A stretch of DNA of 64,000 bases from Cryptomeria japonica (lineage: Eukaryota > Streptophyta > Pinopsida > Cupressales > Cupressaceae): the NCBI RefSeq assembly GCF_030272615.1, contig NC_081406.1, forward strand, positions 473,114,400-473,178,399. The letters are read 5' to 3'. Of this stretch, positions 1-12,704 are shown piece after piece (the stretch's first letter is position 1; each line of letters begins with the position of its first letter). The notes beneath the pieces are model-generated. The model did no database searches. It saw nothing but the letters and a program-made list of their open reading frames with translations, and had not been told where the DNA came from. The translations under genes were made by a program, and so were the position numbers.

Positions 1-12
1 CAAAAAATATGC

Positions 13-753
13 TTAAGTACTGAGAGAAGGTGGGACTATGCCCAAATTGTGTCTTCGATATTCAAGTGTATCCTTGGGGAGAGGCTTTGTGAAGATGTCT
101 GCAACTGTCGCACTTGTGGGAACATATTCAACCTTTACTTCTTTCTCTACAACCTTTTCCCTAAGAAAATGATACTTGGTAGAAATGTGTTTTGTCGTAG
201 AATGCATAACAGGGTTCTTTGAGATGTTGATGGCACTTGAGTTGTCACACATAATGGAAATAGGATCTGAAAATGATATCTGAATATCCTTCAAAGTTTG
301 TTTCATCCACAAAACTTGTAAGCAACATGTGGTGGTAGCTATATACTCTTCTTTAGTTGTGGATAGAGAGATAGAATCCTACTTCTTATTGTGCCATGAA
401 ACTAATTTGTCACCAAGGAATAAATCTCCACCATTGTTGCTCTTCATGCCATCTATGCAACCTATCTAATCAACATCAGTATAGGCTCGTAAAGTGAAAT
501 CTCCTTTCTTTGGATACCATAAGCCATAATTGAATGTTCCCTATAGATACGTGAAGATTCTTCTAACTACATTCACATGTGATTGCTCTGGAGAAGCTCT
601 AAATCTAGCTACCATGCACACTGCTTGAACTATATCAAGCCTAGATGCAGTTAGATACAGTAAACTTCCAATCATTGATCTATACAAGCTTTTATCTACA
701 CTAGATGACTCATCCTATCTACTTAGTTTGCATCCTATCACCATGGGAGTACT
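13..753 (-). pseudogene. Copia A RT C-terminus and RNase H
   Basis: The final quarter of the copia A polyprotein: end of the reverse transcriptase and the RNase H domain, which would degrade the RNA strand of the RNA/DNA hybrid. Translation from 753 downward gives STPMVIGCKLS, then the RT tail (MIGSLLYLTASRLDI), then RNase H with SWHNKK, the SxSTxEEY block, DNSSAINISKNP and the usual C-terminal VADIFTKPLP. The stop TAA is at 13-15. Several in-frame stops are visible, for example after SWHNKK (expected Gln) and in the linker after CKLSR. The reading frame picks up directly where it broke off at 4921, on the far side of insert S1. Confidence 0.9.
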
Positions 754-2327
754 TGTTGGGACTCTTTAAATTTGAGTGAATTTGAGAGGCCCATTTCAAA
801 ATTTTGCCCTGCATTTCCAAATGATAAAAAATGAGTTAGTTTGAATGGCCTAGTTAGAGAGAGGGTAAAATAGAACCAGTTGATTTTCAGGGGTAAGGCT
901 TGGGAAGCATGTCCTACACCTTTCATTTGACCTATGTAGTGATGTGCAACTTTCATATTTCAGTTTGGATAAGTTTACCAGGTACCCATTTCGAGGGGTG
1001 AGATGAAAGTGCATTTTAGGCACAAATGCAGATTTTATTGAGTAGCCTAAATTGAGTGCTTATATCTTTTGCCCTATTGATCATCATGAATAATTTCAAA
1101 ATAGATTGAATTGTATGTATAAATATGAGTTATCTTGCAAAATTTCAAGTATTTATGAATCCATTTTCTCAGTCTTCAAAGATCAATCCATTTGCAGTTT
1201 GTATGTTTTGGCAAGTCCCTGTTTCGACAGCTAGTCGGAGCCCTGTCTCGCATAAGTGAAAAAGTTGCCTCAGTGAGTGTTATGCCATAATGTTTGTTCC
1301 AGGATATTGTTGGTATAAAGGATGAGTCATGTTTCAAATTTCAAGCCTCTGCCAATCCATTTGATCAGTTTTCAAAAGGGTCTATTGAGCCATCTTTTTC
1401 ACTTATCCGTACTTTTGTTGCCGCATCAGTTAAAGTAGCCATTTTCATGAGCACACCATTTGTACCCAATCAGAATTTTGATCAAATTGAGAATTCAAAG
1501 ATTTAATATGTACTTCAAGGTACCTGTGTTTCAAATTTGAGTCTACGGAGGTCGTTTGGTATTTTTGAGAAAGGCATCATGTGTTGCCAGAACATTGACT
1601 TCATCAGATCCGCAGTGTCGACAAAGCCAGTTGGTCATTTTTGACAATTAATATCTCTTCGCTTGGGATTCATCTTTAAAAACCATTTGGTAGAGTTCAG
1701 TCTTGTATACCAGAGTACACGCCTATCAGATGGCGAGGTCTAGAAAGGTGTTTTGACCACTTTGAAAATTGCGTCTTCGCGATTAAATGTGAAAATGTGG
1801 CACCAGCGCCTGAAAGTTGCAAAACTCAATTTAATGATCTGAAAATGGTGCCGATCATTTCCAGAGGTATGTTTAAGGTTCATGAGGCATTTCTAAGGTC
1901 AGTTGAATGAAAAAAAAAAAAAATTTAGTCGGACCCACTTTGGGGCCCGACCTAGCTCATGCTCGCGGATTGATTTTATTGGCGACTTTGTTTAATAAAA
2001 GATTTTCAGAATATCTAAATGCAGGTTTTGATTATGAGACATGTTATAAGAGTGATGATGATAAAATTCATCTCCTGTGCAGTCGCAATAAAGAGGCACA
2101 TTTACTAAATCAAATTGCAATTTGGCAGTTAACAAAAGAAACTACGGACACTCCCAGGCAAGTATGTGACAGAGTAAAGATATTATTGGGCATTGTTGCA
2201 GAAATATGATAATAAATGGAGTATTGCAAGGAGAAAAGGAAGATTGGGGGAAAAGACAATGAAACTTCAAGCAAATCTTTTGGCAGGTTTCAAGCCAAAA
2301 TTCACGATCTTGCTATCATCCCCCTCT

Positions 2328-2896
2328 ACGTGGTTTTGAGTGGTTTTGAGGAATAGCAGCAAAGTGTAAAGGAAATGCAGATTTGGCAAATGAATGCCAG
2401 TCCAACCCCTCCATTTTTTTCCTCATCCCTCCAAGCTAGACGTGGTGATGGAGTGTAGCAGAATAGCCTGTAGTTCCAAATGCTCACGTGGTGTTGGAAG
2501 GGGATGTTATCAGCAGTTTATAACTTCAGCATTCAGAAACCAAGGAGACAATGCAGAATCCCCCCATGTGTTGCAGAAGACTTCATGCACTACAAATTAG
2601 GTAGGTATAATGCAGTAAAATCCCTCACGTTCTTTCTTACCTTTCTCTGTTGGTGGTAGTGTTTGAACAAAGGCATAGTAAAACAATGGCAATCTGAGTT
2701 CTCCTCCCCCACGTGAAAGATGGTGGAGAAAGGCCAGAGAAACTCAGATAAATGCAGCATCTATTAAACCCTCTCCATTATCACGTTCTATGATTGGGCA
2801 TTGGCTTTGGTAGCTATAGAAGTTATCAAACAAATGCAAATGGCAGGTATGTGGGCTGCATAATGTGTGGAGTAGAATAAAGGGGCTTCTACGTGG
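2328..2896. repeat. Degenerate ACGT-core repeat array upstream of the S1 promoter
   Basis: ACGTG occurs at 2328, 2440, 2486, 2711 and 2891, two of them inside full CACGTG boxes (2485-2490, 2710-2715). Related forms (CATGTG, CACGTT, TATGTG) lie between, at roughly 40-110 bp spacing, and short words such as AATGCAGA and GTGGTGTTGG recur around them. This looks like a diverged tandem array in a U3-like region. ACGT cores are plant bZIP/bHLH binding sites; a role as an LTR enhancer is inference. Confidence 0.45.
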
Positions 2897-3101
2897 TGTT
2901 TGGAGGCCATACAAAGGATTTTTTTTTTTAAAACCTCAGAACCAATGCAATCTGCCAGTCCTCCCTGTCGTGGCATGAAAAGAACCATCAAAATCTTTAG
3001 CAAAATGCAAAATGTCATGAAGACTCTCAGGAAAAGCCTTTAGAAGTGCATTTCTGGGCAAAGTCATTTATCCCACATTGGCTGGGTGATGCACGTTTTG
3101 G

Positions 3102-3111
3102 GTATTTATAA
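3102..3111 (+). promoter_or_regulatory. TATA box of S1 (putative LTR promoter)
   Basis: TATTTATAAG lies about 200 bp after the ACGT-core array and just after GCACGTTTTGGG. It is followed by AGGCTTCACACATTC, a reasonable start region about 25-30 bp downstream. It is the only convincing TATA box I see in S1 on the plus strand and sets the likely orientation of the LTR. Confidence 0.45.
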
Positions 3112-4920
3112 GTAAGGCTTCACACATTCATAGTGTCAAAGCCTTAATGACTTTTGACACAAGGTGCTGATGGGAGCCCAAGGTGGACCCCACGCACATA
3201 GGCATGCTTCTCGAGGTGATCAAGGAGGCTGACAAGTGGCAATCAGGCGGACCCCATGCTGGCACAGATCCCGAGGCAGGCAAATTTTGCAGACAAAGGA
3301 CAGATTAACCAGTGAGCAGGTTTCGAGCAGATCAACGGTCAGCATGATTTTGCAAGCTGAAGATGCACACTGGTTACCCTCCATGAAATGGTGAAAGGCT
3401 CAGGCCAAAAACAAAGTGTTAAAGACCCTGCAAGTTCAGCGAGATTCGACGGTCGGCGTGATTTCGCGAAGGAAAGGTGCATGAAGGTTAGCTATCGCGA
3501 AATGGTGAAAGCCAGGTGGCAGGTCCAATAGGTGGTCCAAGTGGAAAGACAACTCACGGGTCCCACTGACATGGCAGTGAGGTGGTGATGACATGCCGCT
3601 CAGGTGGCATACAAGCAAGTAAACCAGTGGCGGTGATGAGGTGGACATGTGGTGGAGTGATGAGGTGTCATCCAAGGTGGTGCCTAGTGGATCCTATCGA
3701 CGAATCAGAGACTGCCATGTGGCAGAACGTTAGGGCAAAATAAGGCCAAAAATCAAAGTTAAAATCAGATTAAATATATAGTTGAAACTATATAAAAAAT
3801 TGAAAAATTTAAATCATTGTGCACACATGAAGAATTAATTCACTCAGAGGTCCATGTTTGCTCAAAATGGCAAGTATTATATATGGCTGGAAAGCTCTTG
3901 GGATAAGGAATCCAATTAGGTAGTTAATTTCAACAAATTTTTTATATTTCAGGAGTAGTTTCAATGGGAAATATGAAGGAAGTGAAATTCGGTTAGAAGA
4001 AAAGACACTTGGCAAATTTTGATGAAACCTAATCTTTTTCCCTCTCCTTCTTATTACAATTTTATTCTCATTGTAAGGGTTCCAGAATTTTGGAGGAAGT
4101 GCTCCACTTTTCATGGCTTTCATTTTTTGAAATTCTTGACCCAAATGTGTATAATTCTATGGATCTTTTTAGGGTATAGAGGTTACATTGCAGGATGACA
4201 GATTGTTTTCTAGTTGCAGGTCTTACTTGTGTCGGGGATGAGTATATTTCAATGTTATGAATTAAATCCTCAAGGAGGCTTATAATTTGTCATCTCAAGG
4301 AGATTTTATGATTATTTGTAGGCATTCTTCAGTGAAAAGTTTAAATTCTATAATCAGTCATAAACAATGGAATGTGTCCCAGATCTGATAATTTTGTGAA
4401 TGGATTGAGTAATGCATTAGTATAAGGTATTAATGCAGGGATATCTTGTAAGGAAAAACAAATTTGCAGTTGTGATTGGCATTTTATAGTTTTGTGTGAG
4501 ACTCTGTTGCCCAATGAACAAGGCACTGGCCTTTGAAAGATTTGGGGATGGTTTCATATATACATTTTAAAAAGAAAATTTATTTCCCTTTATGTTTAGG
4601 GGTTTGTGTTCTATCCTTACAAAGCTTTGTTTCACCCATTATTTGTACAAGATCTAGCCAATCTGTATGTGTTACCTAATTTGTTGAGCTTGTGGAATGG
4701 TTTGTCTTCTTTATTGATGTTGTCATGGTGAGTGAATAAGTTTGATTCAGTGCATCAAAAGGGTGTCCCCCTTAGGTCTAGCAGAACCTGAAGTGTAGGA
4801 GGATCAATTAGGATCCTATGTTATGTTGTCCAAACCCTGGAGTGTTTTCATTGATTGAGATTGGCTTTCTCATAGATCAATTGCAGGTGTACGTGGGTTA
4901 ACCAAATTTGGTGAACAACA

Positions 4921-5741
4921 GTACTAACTAGCTTGTTGTCCTCCATTTGAAATTTCTTCAACATGTCTTTTTCATACTTGGTTTGTGAAATGAATATGCC
5001 CTCACTTAACTGAGAAATTTGCAAACCAAGAAAATATGGCAACTCTCCAAGTAAAGACATCTCAAATTGAGACTGCATTTGATCAACAAACTCCTAGCAT
5101 AAAGCATCCTTATTACCTCCAAATATGATTTCATCTACATACACCACAACTATGATCAAGTGATCATTGTCCAACTTAATGTATAAATTGTTGTCAACAC
5201 TTCCCTTTTTGAAACCTTGTCGATGGAGATATTTATCCAATCTTGAGTACCATGTTCTAGGATCTTGTTTTAATCCATATAGTGTCATCTTCAATCTGCA
5301 GACAAAATTCTCATCTTCACGAAGTTGAAAACCTTCAGGTTGCTCAATGTAGACCTCTTCCTCAAGATTTCCATTTAAGAATGCATATTTGACATCCATT
5401 TGATATACTTTGTATCCTTTATATGCTGAGAATGCTAGGAAAATTCAGATTGCTTCAAGTCTTGCAACTGGTGCAAATGTCTCCTCAAAGTCTATCCCTT
5501 CAACTTGAGAATATCCCTTGCACATAAGCATTGTTTTTTTCCTTATCGTTTTTCCTTCTTCATTCATCTTGTTCCTATAGACCCATTTAGTCTGAATGAC
5601 ATTCTTGTCAGCAAGTCTAGACACCAATTCCCATGTTTTGTCCTTCTCAATTTGTTGTAGCTCTTCTTCCATTGCATCCATCCACTTCTCACTCTTGTTG
5701 GCTTCATCATATGTCCTAGGTTCCATCTATGTCATGAGGCA
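4921..5741 (-). pseudogene. Copia A reverse transcriptase, N-terminal and palm part
   Basis: Reverse transcriptase of copia element A. Reading down from 5726: the pre-RT block with [18 protein letters not shown] and [14 protein letters not shown], then [30 protein letters not shown], the YGLKQDPRTWYSRLDKYL block, the catalytic site near 5121-5143 and [18 protein letters not shown], ending where S1 interrupts. The catalytic box reads YVDEIIFG instead of the family's YVDDIIFG, so the second metal-binding Asp has become Glu. In-frame stops lie at 5094, 5445 and 5727, but the frame is otherwise unbroken. Dead copy. Confidence 0.9.
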
Positions 5742-5810
5742 AAAATTTACTTGATCATTGTTTCTTTCTCTCCTTCTAGTTTTCACACCTTCACTCTTGT
5801 TTCCAATCAT

Positions 5811-7694
5811 CTAATCTTCGGGGTGATTCTTTTGCACATATCTGTTTGGGGCTTTGCTTGGTGCTTCATCTTCATGTTCACTCTTAGATTGATCTTCATC
5901 TTCAGCATATGGTTCTTCAGTCCAATTTGTTGAGGTTTGTTTACCTTTATGTAGATCTTCATCAATTCTCACATGAACACTTTTGACCACCTTCTTTAGC
6001 CTCTTGTTGAAACACTTGTAGGCCTTGTTGTGAGTAGAGTAGCCTAAGAATATACCTTCATCACTTCTTGATTCAAAGCTACCTAATCCATCTTCATCTC
6101 TTTTGATATAGCATTTGTTGCAAAATACCTTGAAATACTTGACTGAGGGTCTCCTATCATACCATAGTTCATAAGGTGTCATATTGTTGTTCACCCTTAG
6201 ATGTACCATGTTTAAGGTGTATACAGTTGTGTGTACTACCTCTTTCCAATAGACATCAGGAAAATTAGCTTCATTTAACATCGTCCTTGCCATCTCCTTG
6301 ATAGTTCTATTCTTCCTTTCCACAACACCATTTTTTTTTGGTGTCCTAGGGGTTGAATATTGTCTTCTTATTCCATGCCTCTCATAGTAGTCTTCAAATT
6401 CATTTGATGTAAACTAACCTCTACGGTCTGATCTCAAATATTTTAGCTTGTATCCACTTTCCTTTTCTACCATCTTTTTGAATATTTTGAATCTTTCAAA
6501 TGGTTGTGACTTGTCTTGCAAGAAGGCGACCCATGCCATCCTTGAAAAATCATCTATAAGAAGCATGGAGTATCTTTATCCATTTAGGGATCTTGTTCTA
6601 GTAGGCCCACACAAATCAGTATGCAGAAGCTCAAAAGGTCTTGTAGTTGAGTATTCTTTTGTCTTATGGCTTACCTTTATTTTCTTACCTCTTTGACACT
6701 CATCACAGAAGGTTCTTGTTGGCTTAAAAATTTGAGGTATGTGTCTTACATACCCTTTCTTGCTTACCCTAACAAGGTTATGAAAATTAATGTGACCTAG
6801 TCTTCTATGCCATAACCAACTCTCATCATCTTGTCCCAACATATATTGAGCCTCAAAACATCCCTTCAAGTTGTATACATTTCCATCTGTTCTTTTACCT
6901 TCTGCAATCAGCTGACCATTACTCTCTTTTCTGGTTTCACATCCTTTTGAATCAAATGTGAATTTATATCCTTTGTCACACATTTGGCTTACACTAAGTA
7001 GATTATGTTTTAGAACTTCCACATAGTATACATCATGTACTTTTATTTTGCCATCAATATTGAGAGTACCTTTTCCTTTTATTTTGATGGATGAATTGTC
7101 TCCAAACCTCACTGAACCACCATTCCAATCTTCAAGTTTAATAAATTTATTTTTGTCACCATTCATGTGGCTGGAGAAACCACTGTCTACCACCCACAAT
7201 TTTTTCCTTTCAGCATATAGGGAAGTTTGAACAATCAAACTTGACTCAGCCTTGTTTTTATCCTTTTCTACCCAAACTTGTTTAGTTTCTTTCTTCTTTT
7301 TTGTTGTCATATTATGTTTTGGTTTTGCATTAGGTCTAGATGTTGACATTGTCTTCTTTTTCTTATCTATCTTAATCTTACAATGTTTTGAAATGTATCC
7401 TAAGTTTTGATAATGATAGCATTTTACATTCACATTGAATGATGAATTCAAAAATCTATTGTAGGATTGAGATACATTTCTCCTACATTCATAACTCCTA
7501 TAACCAAACCCATTACATTGATAACAAGTAACATTCATATCTCTAAGATCTGCAAATGAATTTCTACTTTCAAAACTTGGTGGAGACCTATGCATAAGCT
7601 TACAATCAGTAATTATATGACCATAAGTATTACACTTATAGTAGTAGCCATGGAATTGAGGTACATACCAATAATTGTTGAAATTGATTCTCAT
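5811..7694 (-). pseudogene. Copia A zinc knuckles, protease and integrase
   Basis: In order along the minus strand: three CCHC-like knuckles (YKCNTYGHIITDCK, CYQCNGFGYRSYEC, and CYHYQNLGYISKHC with one Cys lost); a retropepsin with the active site VVDSGFSSHM near 7160-7196; the GAG-pre-integrase zinc-binding block (WLWHRRLGHINF, CDECQRGK); then the integrase core with LLHTDLCGP, LRSD and VVERKNRTI as the D, D, E residues. Stops fall at 6576 and in the second-Asp block, where GGEF is expected and the Glu codon is TAG. The segment ends in the acidic linker before RT at 5811. Same frame as RT, a different frame from gag. Confidence 0.9.
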
Positions 7695-7869
7695 TTGTCT
7701 TCTTGGAACAACATAACTTGGTCTTCCTGAGCTCTTCCTTCTTGCATGGACTTGACCCTTGTGAAGCCTCCATTATCAACATTTTCTTTTCTTTTACGAT
7801 CAACATGCTGGTTCATTAACTAATTCTTTGTAGCAGCAACATATGTCTTCTTATCATTGGTCTTGTTGA

Positions 7870-9390
7870 CTATGAATGTTTGTCTGACTTCACTTTCACT
7901 TGAAGGGTGAAGTGTATCTCCTTGCCTGATGAATCTTTATTGTTAGAACATTGTCCATTTTCAAGTCCAACATCATTGATGTACTTGTTGTGCTTATGCT
8001 TACTTAACATTTTGTCTAATGCTTTAGTGCTCCCACCATACTTAATTCTCATATTGAGTTCATTCTTAATCTTTTCCAATTCCTTTCTTATATTTACAAG
8101 ATATTCCAACTTTTGACACTCCTTATCCTTTCTTTCTAAATCTGATTTTTTTACTTCATACATCCTCTTTGTTTCTTCCAACTAGATCTTCAAATCAGAA
8201 ATTGCCGTCTTGGATTCCTCAAGTGATTTGTTGAGTAGATCTTGTTCTTCAACAACAACATGTTTGTATTTTTTATATTCCTTTCTAGCTTTTCTAAGTT
8301 CCTCTAGCACACTTACAAGTTCACCTTCAAGGTATACTTCATCTTCAACTTCCTCTTCTTCATAATCAACAATAGATTCATCAAATAAATCTCCTTGTTC
8401 CATAAAGAGATTGACTTCTTTTTCACCTTCACTGCACCAATCTTTAGAGACACTTTCTTCATCCTAAAATGTGTAAAGATTGTTTTTTCTCCTAAAATTT
8501 CTTCTCCTTGGCTTATAAATATTCTTCATCTCTTCCTTGCCAAAAACCTTCATGTTTTTATTTTCATCTTCATCCTTTTCTCCATAAGGGCACTTAGAAG
8601 CAAAGTGTCCAATCTTGCCACAGTTGAAACATTTGAATAGCAAATTACCTTTGCACTTTTCTGAACCTCTTTTGAGCTTTCTTACAAAGTTTTCTACAAC
8701 AACAATAGAGTCATTTTCATCCTCATTTGTAGATTGTTCTTTTCCTTTCTATGTGGTATTGAAGGCAACCTATCTCTTTGAGGATTCAACAATTATTGTT
8801 CTCATCTCATAGGCTGATAGAGAGCCAAACAACTCATCTATAGAGAAGGTGGTCAGATCCTTAACTTCTTCTATGGCAGAAACTTTGGTGTCATACATTG
8901 GATTGAGAGATCTGAGTACCATTTTCACTATAACATCATCTTTGACTTCTTCTCCAAGTCCTCTTATAGAACTCACATTTTCATCCACTCTTTGTAGATA
9001 GTTTGCTATTTTCTCCTCATCCTTCATTTTTAGGTTTTCAAATTGAGCTCTCAGATTTTGTAGTTTGGCTTCTCTCACTTTGGTATCTCCTTCATATATA
9101 CTTTGCAGTTTGTCCCATGTTACTTTTTCTAATGTGCAGTGCATGACTTTTACAAACTCTGTATCAGAGAAGCCACTCAAGATTGCATTCTTAGCTTTCG
9201 CATTGTTCTCATATTCCCTTTTAGCATCAGGATCAGTAGGAGGAACTTGAGGAATAGTGTAACCATTCTTCATTGACATCCAAACATCAAAGCTTAAAGA
9301 AGACAAGTAAGTTTCCATTATTCTTCTCTAGAAGGCATAGTTAGTTACATAAAACATAGGGGGTTTAGAGAATGATTCATTTCTATCCAT
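7870..9390 (-). pseudogene. Copia A gag (UBN2-type) with zinc knuckle and coiled coil
   Basis: Gag capsid/nucleocapsid gene. The best start is ATG at 9388-9390, giving MDRNESFSKPPMFYV, in frame with everything down to 7870. The retrotransposon gag (UBN2-type) fold spans about 9320-8770, with REAKLQNLRAQFENLKM and a helix-rich C-terminus. A zinc knuckle CFNCGKIGHFASKCP lies at about 8587-8631, followed by an acidic stretch and a long heptad-like coiled coil (8403-7960). In-frame stops include one soon after the start (NYAF-stop-RR, expected Trp) and others at 8770 and 8182. The 175 bp between this frame and pol (7695-7869) has stops and a frame change. Confidence 0.87.
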
Positions 9391-9450
9391 TGTGTTCACA
9401 AGACATGATCTACCCAAGCTAGAGGAAGCTTTGTAGTAAGGAAACCTAGG

Positions 9451-9464
9451 GCTTTGATACAAAT
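9451..9464 (-). other. Primer binding site of copia A
   Basis: On the minus strand this reads ATTTGTATCAAAGC, a decayed version of TGGTATCAGAGC, the complement of the initiator tRNA-Met 3' end used by most plant copia elements. It lies directly between the 5' LTR edge at 9465 and the gag start at 9390. Confidence 0.7.
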
Positions 9465-9975
9465 TGAAGAACACAAATGGACATTGCGAGGAGGGTGAAT
9501 TAGTGTATTATAAAACTTTTCTAAATTAAGTGTGCATGGATAAAGGATGCAAGACAAGTGGGAACACACGTACACACACTAGAATCAATCCACAACACAA
9601 AATTTATGAGTAAAACCCAATATGGGAAAAACCTCGGTGAGAATAGCTGTTGGAATCTACTACTCCAATCCAACCTCACAAATAAAATTGAATACAATAT
9701 ATTTTAGGGCACCAACCCCTGACGTTCTGAGCACCAACTCAAGGAGCACCAACCCCTAGTTTTATGAGTACCTACTCAAAGGAGCAACTACCCCTACTCT
9801 AAGAACACACTCAGAGATATGCATTGAACTACAAATCAATTATATAGAAATCCCTATTACAAATGAGTTTTGTAACTCTAGTTGATTTTTCCTGTTAGAT
9901 GTTTATCTTATGCCCTTCTTGTCTCAGTCTGATTTTTCTTCTTCTCTCTTCCTCTGCTTCACCTTGTTGAATTGT
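9465..9975 (-). repeat. Copia A 5' LTR, piece 1 (U5 side)
   Basis: Starts TGAAGAACAC next to the PBS. It contains the G-rich AGGAGGGTGAATTAG edge typical of this family, then CCCAATATGGGAAAAACC and the repeated CACCAACYCC phrases, which are also found at 52560-52720 in the solo LTR. It is interrupted at 9975 by insert X. Confidence 0.7.
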
Positions 9976-10609
9976 TGTCCTCATTATTGAATTTTTAAAA
10001 ATATGACGCCTATAATTTTTTTCTTAAAATGTGTCATTTTTGTCTCCAAGGCACGTTTTATGAGGTGCAAAACTCACATTTTATAGTGTCAAATCATTGG
10101 GGGGTGTCTTTGCCATCACTATCCAAATTTGGTAAGTTTTCGCCTACATTTTCCTAGCTTTTTGTGCAATTTCGGGTTTCAAAGAAGTCACTACAATTTG
10201 GAGATTTTACTATAAGGCATGCTTCCCAAGGCATATTTTGCTTCTATCTAAACTAGACTAATCTTTGGTTCATCCTTGATCCACGTTTCAAATTTCATCA
10301 CATTTTGAGTTCGTTTGCTATGTATTTACTTCAATTTCGGGTTTTTTCTTTCTGACTGCAGGTGGGAAATTTTCCTTCTATTGTAGGTTAGGAGTTTTTC
10401 TTCTGTTTTTGTGTTGTAGGAAAATTTTAAAACAATTACAAGTGCAATTTATTTAAAATTTGTAACTTGTATCTAATTTTTTATTTCTCCCTTTCTTTTT
10501 ATGTCTTTTAAGTTGTAGGAACTTTTTGGACAAATTACAAGTGAATTTAAAATTATAAGTTTAATGAGAACTTGTAAGTTCTCATAAAAGTTCCTACTTT
10601 ATGTTTTAA

Positions 10610-10840
10610 ACTTGTAATGGAGATTATATTTCCTTGTTACAAGTCTTTATGTAGCTTTATGTTTTATTTTTAAGTTGTAATAGGGGTTTTATTTCTCTAT
10701 TACAAGTCTTTTAAGTTATTAAAGTGTTTTTATGTCTTGTGTCTTACTTATAATGAGAATTTTATTTCCATATTACAAGTTTTTATGTTTTTATTCCTTT
10801 TAAACTTGTAATGGGGATTTTATTTCCCTATTACAAGTTT
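10610..10840. repeat. Four imperfect palindromes in tandem
   Basis: Four units with the outline CTTGTAAT-(G-rich)-TTTTATTTC-ATTACAAG begin near 10610, 10672, 10746 and 10803. The last has arms CTTGTAATGGGGA and TTTCCCTATTACAAG. Looser arms (ACAAGT, ACTTGT) recur at 10430-10620 and 12520-12605. Each unit could fold into a hairpin in RNA or cruciform DNA. Function unknown. Confidence 0.6.
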
Positions 10841-12704
10841 TTTTGTTATTTTTTTTTCTCTTCATCCTTTCAAACCCAAAATTTCTCAAGAGAAGGAAGT
10901 TTAATGCAATTTAAAACTTGTAAAGGGGTTTTAAAAACCCGATTGCATCTTTGGAGGGCACATTTGCTTGTAGTTGGAGAGGAAAAACCCTATCTTCATT
11001 CTTTCTCTCACAAATCTATTTTTGGTGGCATTTCTTCCCCTAAATTTGTTCCACATTCATGCTAAATTGTTAGGAATCAATTCTAGTTGTCACGTTTTCT
11101 ACTAAAAATGATTTGGGCAAACACGTAAGGCATTTTGGAAGATATTTTTGAAGAGGTTTTTTGCTGGTTCTTCCCACATTTTGGGTGCTCCTTTTTTGCC
11201 ATTGTTGCCACGTTTTGTATCCAACATTAATGCAAAGTGTTTGGCATCAAATGTGAGTCTTCTTTCCATGTCATTTTTGAAGGAGGTTGAATCAAGATTC
11301 ATTTTTGGCTAGCAAGGGTTTTCAGCATGTCAATTTATGGAGCATTTTAGTTCTTCCCAAGCTCATTTGTTTTTGTCTAGGATATTTGACCAAGCAAGAA
11401 TTCAAGTTTCTAAATGATCTTCCCAAATGGATAAGTTCTTTGAATGCAAGTTGTAAATGTGCAATATTTTCCCCTCCATTTTTCCTATTTACTTGTATTT
11501 GGGTTTTTAAAACTCGATTACAAGTAACTGTGGTAATCTTGACCTTTCCCCTTTGGTAAAAAAGAGTTAATCTTCTTTTTACCAAATTTACAAATGTTGA
11601 AGAATTTCCATGAGACTCATTCATTTGATTTCGGGATTTACAAATTTGATTACAAGTTGAAGTTTTTCCCTTTTTCAAGTTGTCAAGCTGAAAATATTCC
11701 TTCCCATACATGTACATGCTCATAAGCTTCATTCCCATCATTTCCCACATATCAAAATCCCTATTCCCACCATTTCATCCACTCATTTCACACCTTCATC
11801 CATTTTTCCCATTTAAAGTCTACTTGTAGTCAGAATTTTAAAACCCAATAGCAATTGTGTCTTCACTTGCAGTCAGCCTTCCAAAACCCGAAATTGGTCC
11901 AAAATGCACTCAAAAATCACTTGAAAATGAGTCTCAAAGGTCCAATTATAAGTGCAAACTTGTGTTTTCCCATTACACATATGAAGTTGCATGTTGGTCC
12001 TCCATAATTGCAAGTCAATGTTCTTGTTTTTCCATACATGTAATGAAATCTCCAAAACCCGAAATTGAGTTTTGGCCCCACTTTTGCAGTCCCTTTGTCT
12101 CACCCATGTCAATCATGTATGCACACACAACCTACCAAATCAATAAATTAAGGCATGGGCTTTATTTTGCAAGCAGATTCCAATATTCGAGGATGATACA
12201 AAGAAGAGATACAACAAAAATTCATGGTTGATAGCATAGAATGCTTTCAAGATAAAGATAGTTTTCAACTTCAACCTTGCAAAGAGCTTCCCTCCTGAAA
12301 AGATAGTACTACCCCAGACAAGAAGATAAGGTTGAAGTTTGTTGGCCAAGGACATAGAGATCATTAAGGTTTCAAACTCCCGTTCTGGTTCAACATGTCT
12401 TCACCAATCCAAAATACTTCAAGCGGCATGAAGATCATCACAAACAAAGGATGATGCAGTTGGAGTCTTATCTTTGGACACTTAGATTAATTATGCATTT
12501 TTAATTTTGTTTTGATTAATTACATGTAATGTTAAATTTGTAATTGCAAGTATCACTTTACTTGCATTTTTGTAAAATGTAATTACATGTAAAGCAACTA
12601 CAAGTTCAGTTAGATTATGGTTGTAGTTGGAATAAGTCATGGTGGTTGAGAGAATTTCTCAAGTTAGTTAGGATCCTCCTACCTTTTTCACAAGGCTCCT
12701 CTCC

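Larger units (their letters stand above)
754..4920 (+). mobile_element. S1: 4.17-kb insertion, probable giant solo LTR
   Basis: Begins TGTTGGGACTC and ends GTGAACAACA. It is bounded by a perfect 5-bp direct repeat, GTACT at 749-753 and 4921-4925, and removing it restores the copia A RT frame. I find no direct terminal repeats within it, no protease, RT or integrase frame, and no PBS or PPT. One TATA box lies about 2.35 kb in, after an array of ACGT-core motifs. TG..CA ends, a 5-bp TSD and a single promoter fit a solo LTR left by LTR-LTR recombination. A terminal-repeat-less non-autonomous element is the alternative. Small ORFs inside (1294-1506, 1907-2209, 3809-4144) show nothing recognisable. 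Confidence 0.72.

Noticed and set aside
1907-2209. 100-codon ORF in S1 as a gag remnant
   Set aside because: No motif beyond a poly-Lys start; composition matches the surrounding non-coding sequence.
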